DNA of 64,000 bases, from NCBI RefSeq assembly GCF_963675165.1, contig NC_087377.1, positions 12,572,632 through 12,636,631 of the forward strand. Reading direction: 5' to 3'. Position 1 is the first letter of the stretch. The number at the start of each line of letters is the position of its first letter. A program made the position numbers and the translations under genes. The notes beneath the pieces were generated by a model. The model made no database searches and was not told the DNA's origin. It worked only from the letters and a program-made list of their open reading frames with translations. The stretch is from Halichondria panicea (taxonomy: Eukaryota > Porifera > Demospongiae > Suberitida > Halichondriidae). Positions 21,201 to 31,660 of the stretch are shown here, piece by piece.

Positions 21201-22641
21201 TAGTTCCACCAGAAATAGAAATAGTAGGCAGCATGGTCTTCTGAGCAGTTTCGGTTTCTTTGCTTTTCTGAACAGGTTCAGCAGGCTCAGCAAAAGATCG
21301 CACATCATCACTTCGAAAGTCGTGCAAGGCAGGGTCATCAAATATCTTAACGTCTGGCCTTCCATTCTCTTTGAGGTGGCGCTGTAACCCACAAATTAGT
21401 TGGTATAAAGTGTTAGGAGGGTAAGGTTGTTTACATCTTTGTTTCCTTACTTCTAAAACGAATCTTGAAAGCCAAAAATTCATTTCTGCCACTGTTAGGT
21501 CATTGATAGAGGTGCTGAATGCGTTTTCTCCAGCTAGTAGCGCTTTATTTCTTGACATAGCCCAGTCAATCCATAACTTGACAGCCCATTGTGTACAACT
21601 CTTAGTTTTTTGCGGAATGCTGCTTTTCTTAATACTATCAATATATTTTTGTTTTTTTGGGGAAGCGTAATGAGAAACTGTAGCTGTAGTAGAGACAGCA
21701 GTGACAGCAGTGGTGGAAGTAGTACCAGTAGTGGAGTCAAAGCTTGCAGTTTGAGAATTGGTTATAGCAGCATCAATTAAATAGTCGACTTGAGTGAGCA
21801 AATCATCACTTATCGGAGGGAAATCCAATAGATTTTCTTCAAATTGGTTCAAATACTCGTCAGTTTGTTGCGTTGACAGGGCCTTGTAGGGATCGCCCAT
21901 TTGGGAGCTGGTTACTTGTATTCCACCAACGATACGGTCATCTGGTTCATCAAAAACTGACTCCCAATTAAGTCTGATGGGGTGCTCCGCTCTCCAACTA
22001 CAAAAGGTACATCCAGGACCAGTACAGTCGTGGTACATTGAGCTAAAATCTTTGGGCTCTCTAAATTTGAAAGACATCTCTTTTTACTAGCTTGAAACTC
22101 TCTTTTTTGCATGAAACTAATCTCATTAAACCTTAAAAATGCATTTTCTAAGCGAGATAGACCATGTGTAGTACGGCTTCTTAGCTGGATAGTAACCCTC
22201 GGGAGTGGTTAGTGGCTTCTGCAAGCCACTAATTGTCCTCGGCTGCGCCTCCGTCAATTAGAGGCTTGCCTCAGCCACTACACTCCCTCAGGTTTACTAT
22301 CCAGCTAAGAAACCTACTACACATGGTCTAACTAATACTTAATCATGTTTGGGTTAGTGTTATTGGATGTGTCATGTATGGTGAATTAGTGTACATTGTT
22401 TACCCAATATATTTTTCCTGCTTCACATTGTACAGATCAGGAGCTTGAAACCTGTATAGGTATATACACTCTGTAAGGGCTAATCTGTTGTTTCCTGACA
22501 CCCCAGGCTATTACAGTGGTGCCGGTAATCTATGTTTCCCTTACCTCCAGCCAGTCCCACACAAAAGGCAACACAACTGCCACAGTAGACCAACATCAGG
22601 TCACCTACGCTACTGTGGATATTGATACCGCCAGGAAATAA
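18242..22641 (+). CDS. TM-like exon and tyrosine-motif cytoplasmic tail exons (ITIM-like)
   Basis: Six exon-like segments have matching splice phases: about 18252-18309 (hydrophobic ASAILVLLLLEVKEK), 18512-18576 (EGYNRITYNVG), 18625-18695 (SSSLTYDEVTI), 18760-18811 (VVNEEEYSVMNT), 18872-18915 (ACSYGQLGNV) and 22507-22641 (PVIYVSL, QVTYATVDI, stop TAA 22639-22641). Phases run 2, 1, 0, 1, 0 across the junctions without conflict. LTYDEV, VIYVSL and VTYATV fit the ITIM consensus (I/V/L/S)xYxx(I/V/L); YSVM and YGQL are other YxxPhi motifs. ITIM tyrosines, when phosphorylated, recruit SH2 proteins such as SHP phosphatases. The hydrophobic stretch is short for a TM helix, so that exon may be incomplete. 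The 3.6-kb last intron carries a Crypton-like fragment. The tail likely belongs to the CCP receptor upstream (10354 or 17713 set). Confidence 0.55.
19020..19165. repeat. Hairpin repeat with gacctgctagcaggt arms
   Basis: Contains aacctgctagcaggtcacta and its inverse. The same sequence occurs inverted in the compound palindrome at 24383-24581, including the neighbouring phrase catattcaagctttgaag. It lies in the last intron of the tail exons. Confidence 0.7.
19879..20259 (-). CDS. Possible exon of unknown protein
   Basis: Open on the minus strand from an acceptor-like cactcacag (end at about 20259) to a stop at 19879. The end of the frame looks protein-like (EWYYTQAFMEALKGEG, KALCIKLAKLVHSLPS). 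It lies 0.9 kb downstream of, and on the same strand as, the Crypton-like fragment, so it may be part of that element. I do not recognise a family. Confidence 0.3.
   Translation of the reverse strand, partial: SFPDVLAMEAVTTHHSLISCLPNLPIRSANKQMELCGPHKSGGSTNLMPGEAKHYCSPDKETGPTWPGAQHSGDTEVQEWYYTQAFMEALKGEGVKSKALCIKLAKLVHSLPSKSIKTAANPGRSL
21172..22077 (-). mobile_element. Crypton-type tyrosine recombinase-like fragment (N-terminal part)
   Basis: A 301-residue open frame. Residues about 150-250 (TQWAVKLWIDWAMSRN, LTVAEMNFWLSRFVLEVRKQ, YPPNTLYQLICGLQRHLKEN) have the helical DNA-binding pattern of the N-terminal SAM-like domain of Crypton-derived proteins (the ZMYM2/QRICH1/KIAA1958 group). The catalytic half with R..HxxR..Y is not present in this frame, so this is a fragment or an exapted N-terminal domain. 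Before it stands a low-complexity Thr/Ser stretch (TTGTTSTTAVTAVSTTATV) and an N-terminus rich in Cys/Trp (CTGPGCTFCSWRAEH). The start at 22077 is the first ATG of the frame; upstream splicing is possible. Confidence 0.6.
22155..22332. repeat. About 178-bp palindromic element
   Basis: Left arm agatagaccatg...cttcttagctggatagtaac...agtggcttctgcaagc is answered by the inverse on the right (ccagctaagaaacctac, acacatggtcta). The loop ctcggctgcgcctccg is GC rich. Copies lie at 24311-24375 (half) and 24589-24756 (full). Confidence 0.85.
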
Positions 22642-24310
22642 GCAGCCAAAGCAGCCACTCTTCCAGCTCAACAGGTGAGTCTGTTTAGTTGATTCTGTTT
22701 AGTTGATTGGATTAATGCTTGGATTCATTGTTCAATATAATTATGCGTCAGTGCGTATGCGCACAACAACATACGTATATAATTTTGTTATCTGCACTGT
22801 GTTTGTGTGTCTGCATGTCTGTGTTTAGACACTATAGTTGATAAGATCTACACGGGAAATACATGCATGGGAAGTACATGGGAAAAGTGCCTCAGAGCAG
22901 GTACACTATGGGACTTAGTATACCTACAACTTACTTAGTATACCTAGTATTCCGTTGTCAAGTAATTGTATTGCAGTCAAGCGGTTTGCGCATGCGCACT
23001 AGTATCTAAATGAGTTAGACACTGTTTTGGAGGTGTCTGTGGGATTTAGAAGCCCGAAGGCACTGATTTAGTATCCCGAGCGTAGCGAGGGTACTAAAGT
23101 GGCTGAGGGCTAAACAGACTCACCTGTCTAACTATTATATAGACCGCCATGCTGCTCAATAATCAATCAAGTGCAGTGAAAATTAATTATGATAATTATC
23201 ATTCTAAAGAATGAATAGCTAAACTACACCTAAGTAAGCGCCTTCCTCAAGTTTTCTTGGATTTCAATTTGTACGTAGATTTGCTTTGTTCTTGAGTATA
23301 ATGCCATTGCAGCCTTTTCAGAATACTGCATAGCAAAACTTCTCCATAGATCAAGTGCTGCTACTCTACTTACTATATAGTTAGTTTTGCACTAGAACGC
23401 TACATAATAATATATAGCTATTGGTAGCTGCAAGAGTGAGAAAAGAGCTGCAAAAAGCTGCACTGTTTCACGAGAGCAGCAGCCATTAATTATGGACTTT
23501 AACATTAATTTAAACTTTGAGGAATCCCACTTAGCAACAATCATGGTCAGACATCAATTCCTACTGCATTAAATGTAATAATTATGTGCAGGTCAAATTG
23601 TTGTAAATATTACAACAACAACGGAGCCCATCTTCTAAGCTAGTCTGGCCACGCCCTCCCCAAATTCGTCTTACAAAGAGGCTGGAATTCGAGACTACTT
23701 CTAAGCCAAGTCTTCATTGGGGGGGGGAGCGGCGATCAAATCAAGCTAAGTTGGTGGGTTGGGCTGACCACAAATTCAAATTCAAACTAAAGTGATAACC
23801 CTTTTCCCCACGGTTGCGATTGAACGGTAAAGGGATATGTAATAACTAGTAGCTTCATGCCATAAAGCTTTAGCACAGACATCAGCACCCACGATGCTTC
23901 ATGATATAGTTGTACAAAGAGATAATCTATAAATAGCGCACCCGTTCCTATCTACATAGCAATCGAGTCGTAAGTTTTCCCATTCCTCTGATTAAGAAAA
24001 AGTGTCAGGCTAAAGTGTGCTGTAATGTTATCTGTTCCTGGTAGTTTTAATTAGGAAGCTTGTATCTTGTCTTTAGAGTAGGTGTATAGTAGCTAGGTCT
24101 CTTAGTTGTATCAGGAGTGCACAAGTTAAATAGGTGAAGCCAACCAGAGGAGGTACAACAGGCAGGAGTAATTAGGCTTGATTGAGAGCTGTAATTACAT
24201 TCCTGTAATTACATTCCGTTCAGTGGGCCTAGGTTTATTAATACTGAGTAAGCTAATCAAGTCTTATAATTAGACTATTACTCCTGCATGTCATACCGAG
24301 GTGACTTGCA
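22642..24310. other. Non-coding stretch with dispersed repeat relics
   Basis: I find no gene. Around 23220-23480 a dispersed repeat (aatgccattgcagccttttcagaa, tagctattggtagctgcaag) recurs inverted in the ML gene intron at about 46720-46960. At 23040-23130 a gcgtagcgag-rich phrase resembles the loops of local hairpin elements. An inverted pair ttaattagactattac / taattaggcttgatt frames 24165-24280. Confidence 0.45.
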
Positions 24311-24756
24311 GAAGCCACTAATCACTCCCAAAGGGTTACTATCCAGCTAAGAAACCTACTACACATGGTCTATCTAGCTTAGAAAATGCATTTTTGTGGG
24401 TACTAGTTAGAGCCCTGCTAGCAGGTCACTAACTCAGATAGTGACCTGCTAGCAGGTTTCTTAGTTGGATAGACACCTCATTAGCAGTGGCCACTTCAAA
24501 GCTTGAATATGCAAATTTTTTCTAATCTGAGTTAGTGAACTGCTAGCAGGGCTCTAACTAGTACCCACAAAAATGCATTTTCTAAGCGAGATAGACCATG
24601 GCTTCTTAGCTGGATAGTAACCCTGGGAGTGATTAGTGGCTTCTGAAAGCCACTAATTGTCCTGGCTGCGCCTCCGTCAATTAGAGGCTTGCCTCAGCCA
24701 CTACACTCCCTCAGGTTTACTATCCAGCTAAGAAACCTACTACACATGGTCTAACT
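24311..24756. repeat. Compound palindrome: nested hairpin elements
   Basis: The centre is near 24480. The sequence from 24311 (agaagccactaatcactccc, gttactatccagctaagaa, aaaatgcatttttgtggg, tagttagagccctgctagc) is mirrored on the right as far as about 24655. The right arm then forms its own palindrome to 24756. Long arms like this can extrude cruciforms and are prone to rearrangement. Confidence 0.8.
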
Positions 24757-24766
24757 AATACTCAAA

Positions 24767-25435
24767 GTGTTTCCAGAGTGTATTCTTGTAGCTTATGTAA
24801 CAGCTAGGGCTTCACAATGTTGTGTGGCCTCTATTAATCAGATTATGGGATACACATTTAAAAATTTGGTTTGAAACAACTAGTACTGTATAGCGGGTAA
24901 TTTTCGTGGGTGCAAATTTTTCATACAAACTACCCATTTGTATTCGTACAGGTCAGGATGGTGACGTTGAACATAATTATGAGCAATTTCGCAGTTTTAA
25001 TTTTGTAATCACTGATACGAACATTTCCACCATGCGAAAATAACCCGCTATTGGCAGAAATTATGCTCTATAAAGCATATACATGTAGGTAATGGTAAAA
25101 GAAAAACAACTTATGATCAGAGTGTTTCCAGAGTGTATTCTTGTAGCTTATGTAACAACTAGGGTTTCACAATGTTGTGTGGCCAGATTATGGGATACAC
25201 GTTAAAATTTGGTTAAAATTTGGTTTGAAACAACTGGTATACTGTATAGCGGATAATTTTTGTTGGTTCAAATGTTCATACAAACTACCATTTGTATTCG
25301 TACAGGTCAGGATGGTGACGTTGAACATGATTTCATTTTGTAACCACTGATACGAAAATTTCCACCATACGACAATAGCCTGCTATAATTATACCCACTA
25401 TAAGGTAATTGGCAGAAATTATGCTCTATGAAGAA
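24767..25435. repeat. About 315-bp direct duplication containing a decayed MITE
   Basis: 24767-25080 and 25121-25435 share agtgtttccagagtgtattc, cttgtagcttatgtaac, tatagcggRtaattttt and tcgtacaggtcaggatggtg. Each contains tatagcgggtaat at one end and an approximate inverse (taacccgctat) at the other, so an inactive relative of the MITEs at 35064 and 43106 was duplicated with its flank. Confidence 0.7.
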
Positions 25436-25489
25436 TATAGGTGGCCGAGTCACCAACATTTTAGTGAATTTTGCAGGATTCGTAAATAA

Positions 25490-28117
25490 GAAACCATAAT
25501 TATGATACATGGGGCTATCACGAGGAGCAACTGGCAAAGGAACTCCTAAGGCTGGTGAGTATGCAGTCAGTACATTAGATATGGCATGTGGTAGATCTAG
25601 TGGTAATAAATAAGTGGGACTGTACACAAGCCATGCAAGCTATTCATTCTAACAACATTTACGTAAACAGGCAAACATGAATCTTCCTTCGTTTCATTTT
25701 AATGCATTTATTGACTTATTACTACCCCCCTCCCCATACACACACATGCATGCAGTTCGACCCTAATTGTTGTCTCACTTAATGTTTTTAGTGTAGTGGG
25801 TCTTTACCGTCTGTTTGGATCATGCAGAGTGATTGTTGCTTATTATTCTTAGGCCTTTACCAAATCTACCCACCCTAGTACAGATTGTGTTTATTGATTG
25901 ACTGATGCTTACCATTTACAAACACCTACAATTATTATCGTTTAGATATGATAGAGAGGTTTTCCTTTTGTTTGGAGGTTATAGTTTGAGTAGAACATTC
26001 GTTACTGCCAACTTTCTCTTCTTCCAGCCTTGCATATACAATGTATTGAGTTAATTCTGCAGTCTCCCCATTGCTTTTCATGTGCCCATGTGCCCCTGGA
26101 CACACACTAGTAAAGTTACTAGCTATAGCTACGTACAGAATAATATTGCTACCTCAGCAATTTCTCCATAGGACAATAATTATACGTAATTACGGTGCAT
26201 TTATGAATAATACGCTACCGTTTAGTTTGCGTTTTTTTGGCTCCATAAAAACATGCAACGCAAATATAACAGAAACTTTTATTTGAGGGCATAAAATTGT
26301 TTGATTTTGTGCTCCGATCAATTGTACTGTACTTCATTATAGAGTACTGACTGCTGGCTGTTGGTGTTCCCCTACTCTCCTCAGATTGTGGCTGGATGAA
26401 CTGTTCCTACTGTTCTTTGCCAACCTTGAGGACAGCATACCCTCAGTTAGACAAGGGACAGCTGCTGCTCTCACCAGCGTCACCAAGGCCTGTGGTGAGA
26501 CACTGTACAGACTGTAGACTGTGCTGATAATTTGAAGTGTGTTTTCAAGATTGTAAAATTTGCTCAGCTCATTATTACCTTTTCATTGTATGTGGAGAAT
26601 AGTCGTGCTCTTTTTTCACTAGCTGACTGTGTGAAAACAACACTACAAGTATAAAGGCCCCTTAAAAAACCTTTGAATATACTGTATTATGGACCTAGCT
26701 GGTTGTGGTTGTATTTTGCAAACCTGTTGCAGTTTAGCTAGTATAAAGTGTATCACCTTAATTCCGAATCCTTTGTGTTCTGTAACAGATCACCAAGTTG
26801 TGGGTGACCACTACATTCCTTGTCTTATATCTCCATCTTGTATGTACAGTATTATATGCTAGAATGTTTTGCAAGCATGCATCAAACATTTGCGAACTTT
26901 GCGATGGTTGATCAATCCGCAACAATAAATCCGCAAAACCTAAATAAATACACACGATCCTTGCCAGAACGCAATAGTTAGGGTCAAATTTTCTGCTGAT
27001 TTGGCTCATTCGCAAAAGGGTTTTCACCAGCAAAATATTCTAGTAATACGATACCATGCATGGGTGACCACTATACATTATCTCTATCTTTACTTCACTT
27101 CTACAGCACTCAAAGTTCTCTATCTCTTTCTCTAACCTTGTAAGCTGCTGCTTCGTAATCAATACTGTTGTACATTGAGCGCTTAAAGCTCTTTCGACTG
27201 TTTTACTACCTGAACCAGCTGTTTAAAAGATGTGCAATACACTTTGATAAGAAGCAAATTATATTCGTTCTTCCCCCTCCTTCCTCAGCTCCACTGGTAT
27301 TGATCCTGGACCGGGTGTATTTAAGGTGGTGCATCGTGTCCATGACAACCCAGACCAGCAGATGTACTCGTGTGGTTCACTGGCCCCCAAAATGAGGAGG
27401 GGAGGATGTATGGACTCTCACAAGCCAGGAGAGCCGTGGGAGAAGAGTGAGGGTGTGTGATGTGTGTGGATATGCTATATGATTGAGGGTGTAGTGGGGT
27501 ATGGGATAAAGGTATGTTGATGTTGTAGATTAGGTGTACTGATCATGTGTGTGATAAGGGGTCACTTACTTTTGTAGATGTGCATGTGGTATACACAAGG
27601 ATCCAAATGTCTAAGTGATTAGTGTCTGTACTGATAATTTACTATATATTTATTGATGTTGTCAAGATTGTTACTTGTTTGCTCATAATTGTTTTTGTAT
27701 GTGGAGAAAAGACGTACTCATTATTCTAACGCGAAAACAATTTACACTATACATACCCAGTAAGAAACCGTATTATGGGACCTAACTGTCTGCATGTGGT
27801 TTTATTTTGCAATCCTGTTACATTGTGCTGATGTGATTAACCATTGTTTTGTCACACCATAAACTTTATACTTGTAAAGTATAAGTGCTAGTAATAAATA
27901 CGTTATTAGTTAATTTAATCATACTACCCACTTTAATCTCATTTTCTCCTGGACCACTATAGATTGAAGATACGTGTTGCGTGTTGCAATGACAATGCTG
28001 GATGCTTAATGGGAGTGATTTACCAATGGATGAAAAGTTGCTCAACATGGAAGGAGCTGACTGATCATCTCGGAGAGGAGCAATTGGTCTTGACCAGCTA
28101 CGAGCTAGATTGGAGGT
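25490..28117 (+). pseudogene. HEAT-repeat gene, exon set 1 (incomplete)
   Basis: Exon-like blocks with splice borders: about 25497-25551 (TWGYHEEQLAKELLRL), 26385-26494 (LWLDELFLLFFANLEDSIPS then VRQGTAAALTSVTKAC, a clear HEAT repeat) and about 27287-27449 (VVHRVHDNPDQQMYSCGSLA, then PKMRRGGCMDS and KPGEPWEKSE). A last block at about 27980-28115 (IYQWMKSCSTWKELTDHLGE) resembles the end of a Death-like domain, weakly. HEAT repeats form a scaffold of stacked helices. The remaining exons of the expected protein are lacking, while 29590-30928 supplies overlapping and further exons, so the gene is partly duplicated. I do not recognise the ortholog. Confidence 0.55.
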
Positions 28118-28139
28118 GAGTACATAGATGTGTACTCAG

Positions 28140-28510
28140 CTCTACATTATCTGGCGGGTATATTTAAGACACTTCACTAATGTCTTGGAGCTCAAACCAT
28201 TGAGCATATTGAGTTTAGTGAGGCGAGTTTTGTAGTCTGTTGTTTTGGTGTAGCCTCCTAGGATAAACTTGGTTTCCCTTCGTTGGACGGACCATAGACA
28301 AACGAAAATAGTATAATTGTATGATCACTGCAAGACGTTATTGGGGGCAACTAGTTTGGCATCATCTGCACAAGTTTCAAAGTTAATTTTTCTGATAGAT
28401 CATTGATATAGACTAAGAAAAGCATATATAGGCCCCAAGATGCTTCCTTAACTTGAGGAACGCCAGATACATGCAAAACTCGTAGAGGGGAGGAAGCTCT
28501 TCTACCAATT
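28140..28510 (-). mobile_element. Reverse transcriptase relic (non-LTR), minus strand
   Basis: On the minus strand the order SGVPQ, then FLVYINDLS, then a C-ADDAKLVAPNNV version of the FADD motif is readable through several frame breaks. The SGVPQGSVLGPLLF-type motif is damaged by substitutions. It is a different and more decayed element than the one at 1101-2110. Confidence 0.6.
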
Positions 28511-28723
28511 GCCATGAAGTGTTGTCTATTAGTGTTTGAACCATGTCCATAGTTGGCCAGTGATACCTAGTCTCCATGTGAAATATGAGACGTTTTATTA
28601 CGTCATTACAATGACATCACTGCATTCGCTAGTGCTTTCACTTTCTAGATACACTTTACATGAGTCCACTACCATTTTTGTGTATGTCAGCCTCCATGGT
28701 TATGAGGGAGTTCCTCCCAGAGA

Positions 28724-28830
28724 CTAGCCTCGATTCCAGCTGGCCTCTCTCAATTGAGAAAGACGGCCTGGTATACACTGTCTGCGCATGCGTCAGTTGC
28801 CCCAAGATTCTTGGGGATCGAGATATCTTA
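28724..28830. repeat. Dispersed repeat upstream of helicase fragment
   Basis: Starts tagcctcgattccagc and contains ggcctggtatacactgtctg and gcgcatgcgtcag. It is the inverted relative of 14320-14405. In both places it lies about 100-200 bases upstream of a RecQ-like fragment in the same relative orientation. Confidence 0.65.
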
Positions 28831-28949
28831 GTAAATTAGTCAGTATATTGTATATTTTACAATGATGCAATTGCACAAATCACAGCAGTTTTAATAAGAA
28901 TAACACAGCTACTTACAACATTTACGATCTAGACTAGTGACTAGTTTTG

Positions 28950-29135
28950 TTGTGATGGCTTCTACTTCTGTTCTGCTCTTGCTCAAGCTCTCTCCAATGT
29001 TGAAAAGTCAGATTTTGTCTTCTTTTGTACTGTGGTAGAGTGGTAGGCGTTTTTCTGTCAGTACCGACCGGCTCTGGCAAATCTACTTGCTTCCAGACAC
29101 TTGTTTGATGCCATCTCAGTAAGATCAGTGCTCCT
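28950..29135 (+). pseudogene. RecQ-like DNA helicase, second N-terminal fragment
   Basis: Readable in pieces: FCSALAQALSNVEKSDFV, matching FSSALAYALSCVGKPGLV of the 13855-14203 fragment, then VFLSVPTGSGKSTCFQTL with an intact Walker A lysine. Stops and frame changes separate the pieces and nothing of motif II onward follows. It is therefore a relic. The fragment and its upstream repeat together look like one mobile unit that was copied at least twice. Confidence 0.65.
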
Positions 29136-29589
29136 CGTATGAGCCTAGAGTTGTGATGGCGATTTCTCTCTCTTGACACTAAATAGTTTAATCAACTACG
29201 TGGGTGACCATAGTACAAAAGGTTAATTGATAAATTACAAACAGTTTTACTAATAAATTTACTATTGAATACACCCACTCGCAAACAGTGAATACCAGGC
29301 CCTCTGGTGAGAGGGGCTGGGATCGAGGCTACCCAGAGACCAGCCAACCAGTAATGATTATGTACATTGCATGACCCTTTATCATTTATGTCCATCAAAT
29401 AATGGTTATAGATTGCATGACCCTTTATCAGAGCTAAATCCCTGTCTCACTTGATGTTTATTGTGTAGTGGATCTTTACCCTCTGTTTTGTCTCATTGCA
29501 GCTGCTTGCTTGCTTGATTGACTATTAATGGATGATGAAGAGTTAATTACTCTGGAAGACCAATTAATTAACCTAGAGGAGCTGGCAGA

Positions 29590-30928
29590 CTATGTAAGAT
29601 AGGATCAACTGCATGGCAAAGGAACTCCTGAGGCTGGTGATCTTGAGTATGTGTATAATTATAGTCATGCAGTATACGTTTTGGGATTAGAAGCAATTCA
29701 ATTACTGTTCTTCCTCCCCATTCCTCAGCTCATCTGATATTGATCATGGACCGGCTGTATTTGGCGTGGTGCATCGTATTCATGACAACCCAGACCAGCA
29801 GATGTACCCGGTGTGGTTCACTGGCCCCCAAAATGAGGAAGGGAGGATGTATGGACTCACACTATCACAAGCCGGGAGAGCTGTGGGAGAAGAGTGAGGG
29901 TGTGTGATATGTGATATGTGTGGATATGCTATGTGATTGAGGGTGTAGTGGAGTATGGGATAAAGGTATGTTGATGTTGTGTAGATTAGGTGTACTGATC
30001 ATGTACAAAGATGTGTTTGATAAGGTACTTTGTACATGTGCATGTGGTATAAATGTGGTGGTCACTAGTGGATCCAAGGGTTGAGTACAGCTTGTGAATG
30101 TGTTGTGTGATGTAAATTGAGGCAGTTTTACTAATCTTGTACCCCCCTCTCCAGTTTCATTCTCCTGCTTGGAGAGCTGAGTGATGTAAGTGGGTGTGGT
30201 GACCGAGTGTCCTCCCTCCTCCTCCTCTGTGCTGAGACACTACAACACAGACACTACCCTCAACACATCAACCTCCTGGAGACACTGCTCAAACGGGTGA
30301 GATAAGTAAGATATAAACTCTCCAGTTGCTTTAGTGATAGTACAAGTGTATGGGTTGAAATTTCTTAGACACCAGTGCTTCACTGAAACAGAGTAGTGCA
30401 GGGCCGTAGCCACCAGTCAGGTTAGTCAGGTTTCAACCTGACCACTTTTTCCGAGGTGAATAGGCAATGGTCGTCACTACAGTAAAGTGCTTCACTGAAA
30501 CAGAGTAGTGGATTGCACAGAACATTTAATTGCTTGTATTTGTATTTGTATTCTTGTTATACGCTACATTTATTTTGAGTGCATGTGTTCAATGTTGCTC
30601 TAATACTCTCTTTCTCTTTCGTGATCATTTCTTTGAGTGCGTTCAATGTTGCTCTAACACTATATTAATGAGACTGTATAGAACGTATAGAAGACATTAT
30701 TTACAATAGCACAGGTTAACGTTTGCTCCAAAACACTTTTGTGTCCATTGTTTATCAATAGGTAATGTATACACTCCAGTTATTAATTTACATGCATCTC
30801 CCTCCACCCATGTCACAGAGCAGTGACAATGCCCTAGTGCAGTCTGCTGGAGTGGACTGTCTCACCTCACTCTGTCAGCTTCTGGGGAGAATGATCCTCA
30901 GAGGGAGAATAGAACAACATGATCCAAC
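29590..30928 (+). pseudogene. HEAT-repeat gene, exon set 2
   Basis: Blocks: about 29598-29634 (damaged copy of the KELLRL exon), about 29727-29898 (copy of the HDNPDQQMY exon with one inserted base after MYP, so the GGCMD part is off frame), 30158-30298 (FILLLGELSDVSGCGDRVSS, then LLLLCAETLQ and INLLETLLKR) and 30819-30928 (DNALVQSAGVDCLTSLCQL). The last two are found only here on the + strand and continue the protein after KPGEPWEKSE of set 1. If set 1 splices past the damaged copies into the last two exons a functional product is possible, but no complete model can be drawn. Inverted pieces of these exons lie at 9040-9362 and 10019-10258, and a worn copy at 36575-36745. Confidence 0.55.
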
Positions 30929-31660
30929 GTGAGTCTGCGTAATGATATCTATAGTTGTTTACTGCATAACAGTTTCTATTATTATTATTTATATTATTAT
31001 ATATGAACATTAAACTCAAAGCCCTGCTCATTAAGTTTAGGTTTAGGATGACTTTACCTATAATTATGTACATTCGGTCACTTCAGCCACTCTCTCCACC
31101 ACTATTTATCCTTGTTGCTCCACCCACTCTCTCCCCCTTTTCCACCACTAAGTTTTAAGCCACGGCTATTGTAACTAACCGGCCAAGCTGCACTGTCCCA
31201 AGGGTGGCCGGATTAACGATAGTCTACTGTAATGAGTGTGGGTTCATTGTCAAAAAACTAAAACCTCTTATGATACATGTACCATCTAATACTGTTTGAG
31301 TGAAGCAAAACATAGCGAGACTCGTTAATAATAATTTAAATGCTTTATGTGCTGTGATTTATATTTGCTGCAGGAATCTGGACAAGTCTGACAATAAATT
31401 CTGTTGTTTTTCTTACTCTTTGTTATGTGAACAGATGCAGTGCTACATGTATTGTTTACATTGTAATAAAAGCTGCAATAGATTATTGAAAGCTATAGGG
31501 TATATATAATGCACATACTACCACACATGCACCGTAGTTATAACAACTTTCGAGTTTGGTTCAAAAGATTTTATTACTCGATTGAGGAAGTCAGAAAAAC
31601 CACGGTATAATAATGAAAGTTTTATTGCTATTGAATATTAAAATAAAGAGTGAACGAGGT
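30929..31660. other. Shared flank between HEAT exons and receptor copy D
   Basis: Inverted equivalent of 5570-6080 and 8500-9040 (for example ttaggatgactttaccta and cacttcagccactctctcc). A possible fragment of a pogo-like inverted end (aaccggccaagctgc / gtggccggattaac) lies at about 31160-31215. No gene. The minus-strand polyadenylation signal AATAAA for copy D is at about 31618-31625. Confidence 0.5.

Noticed and set aside
28934-29179. Minus-strand ORF of 81 codons
   Set aside because: It is antisense to the RecQ-like Walker A fragment on the + strand.
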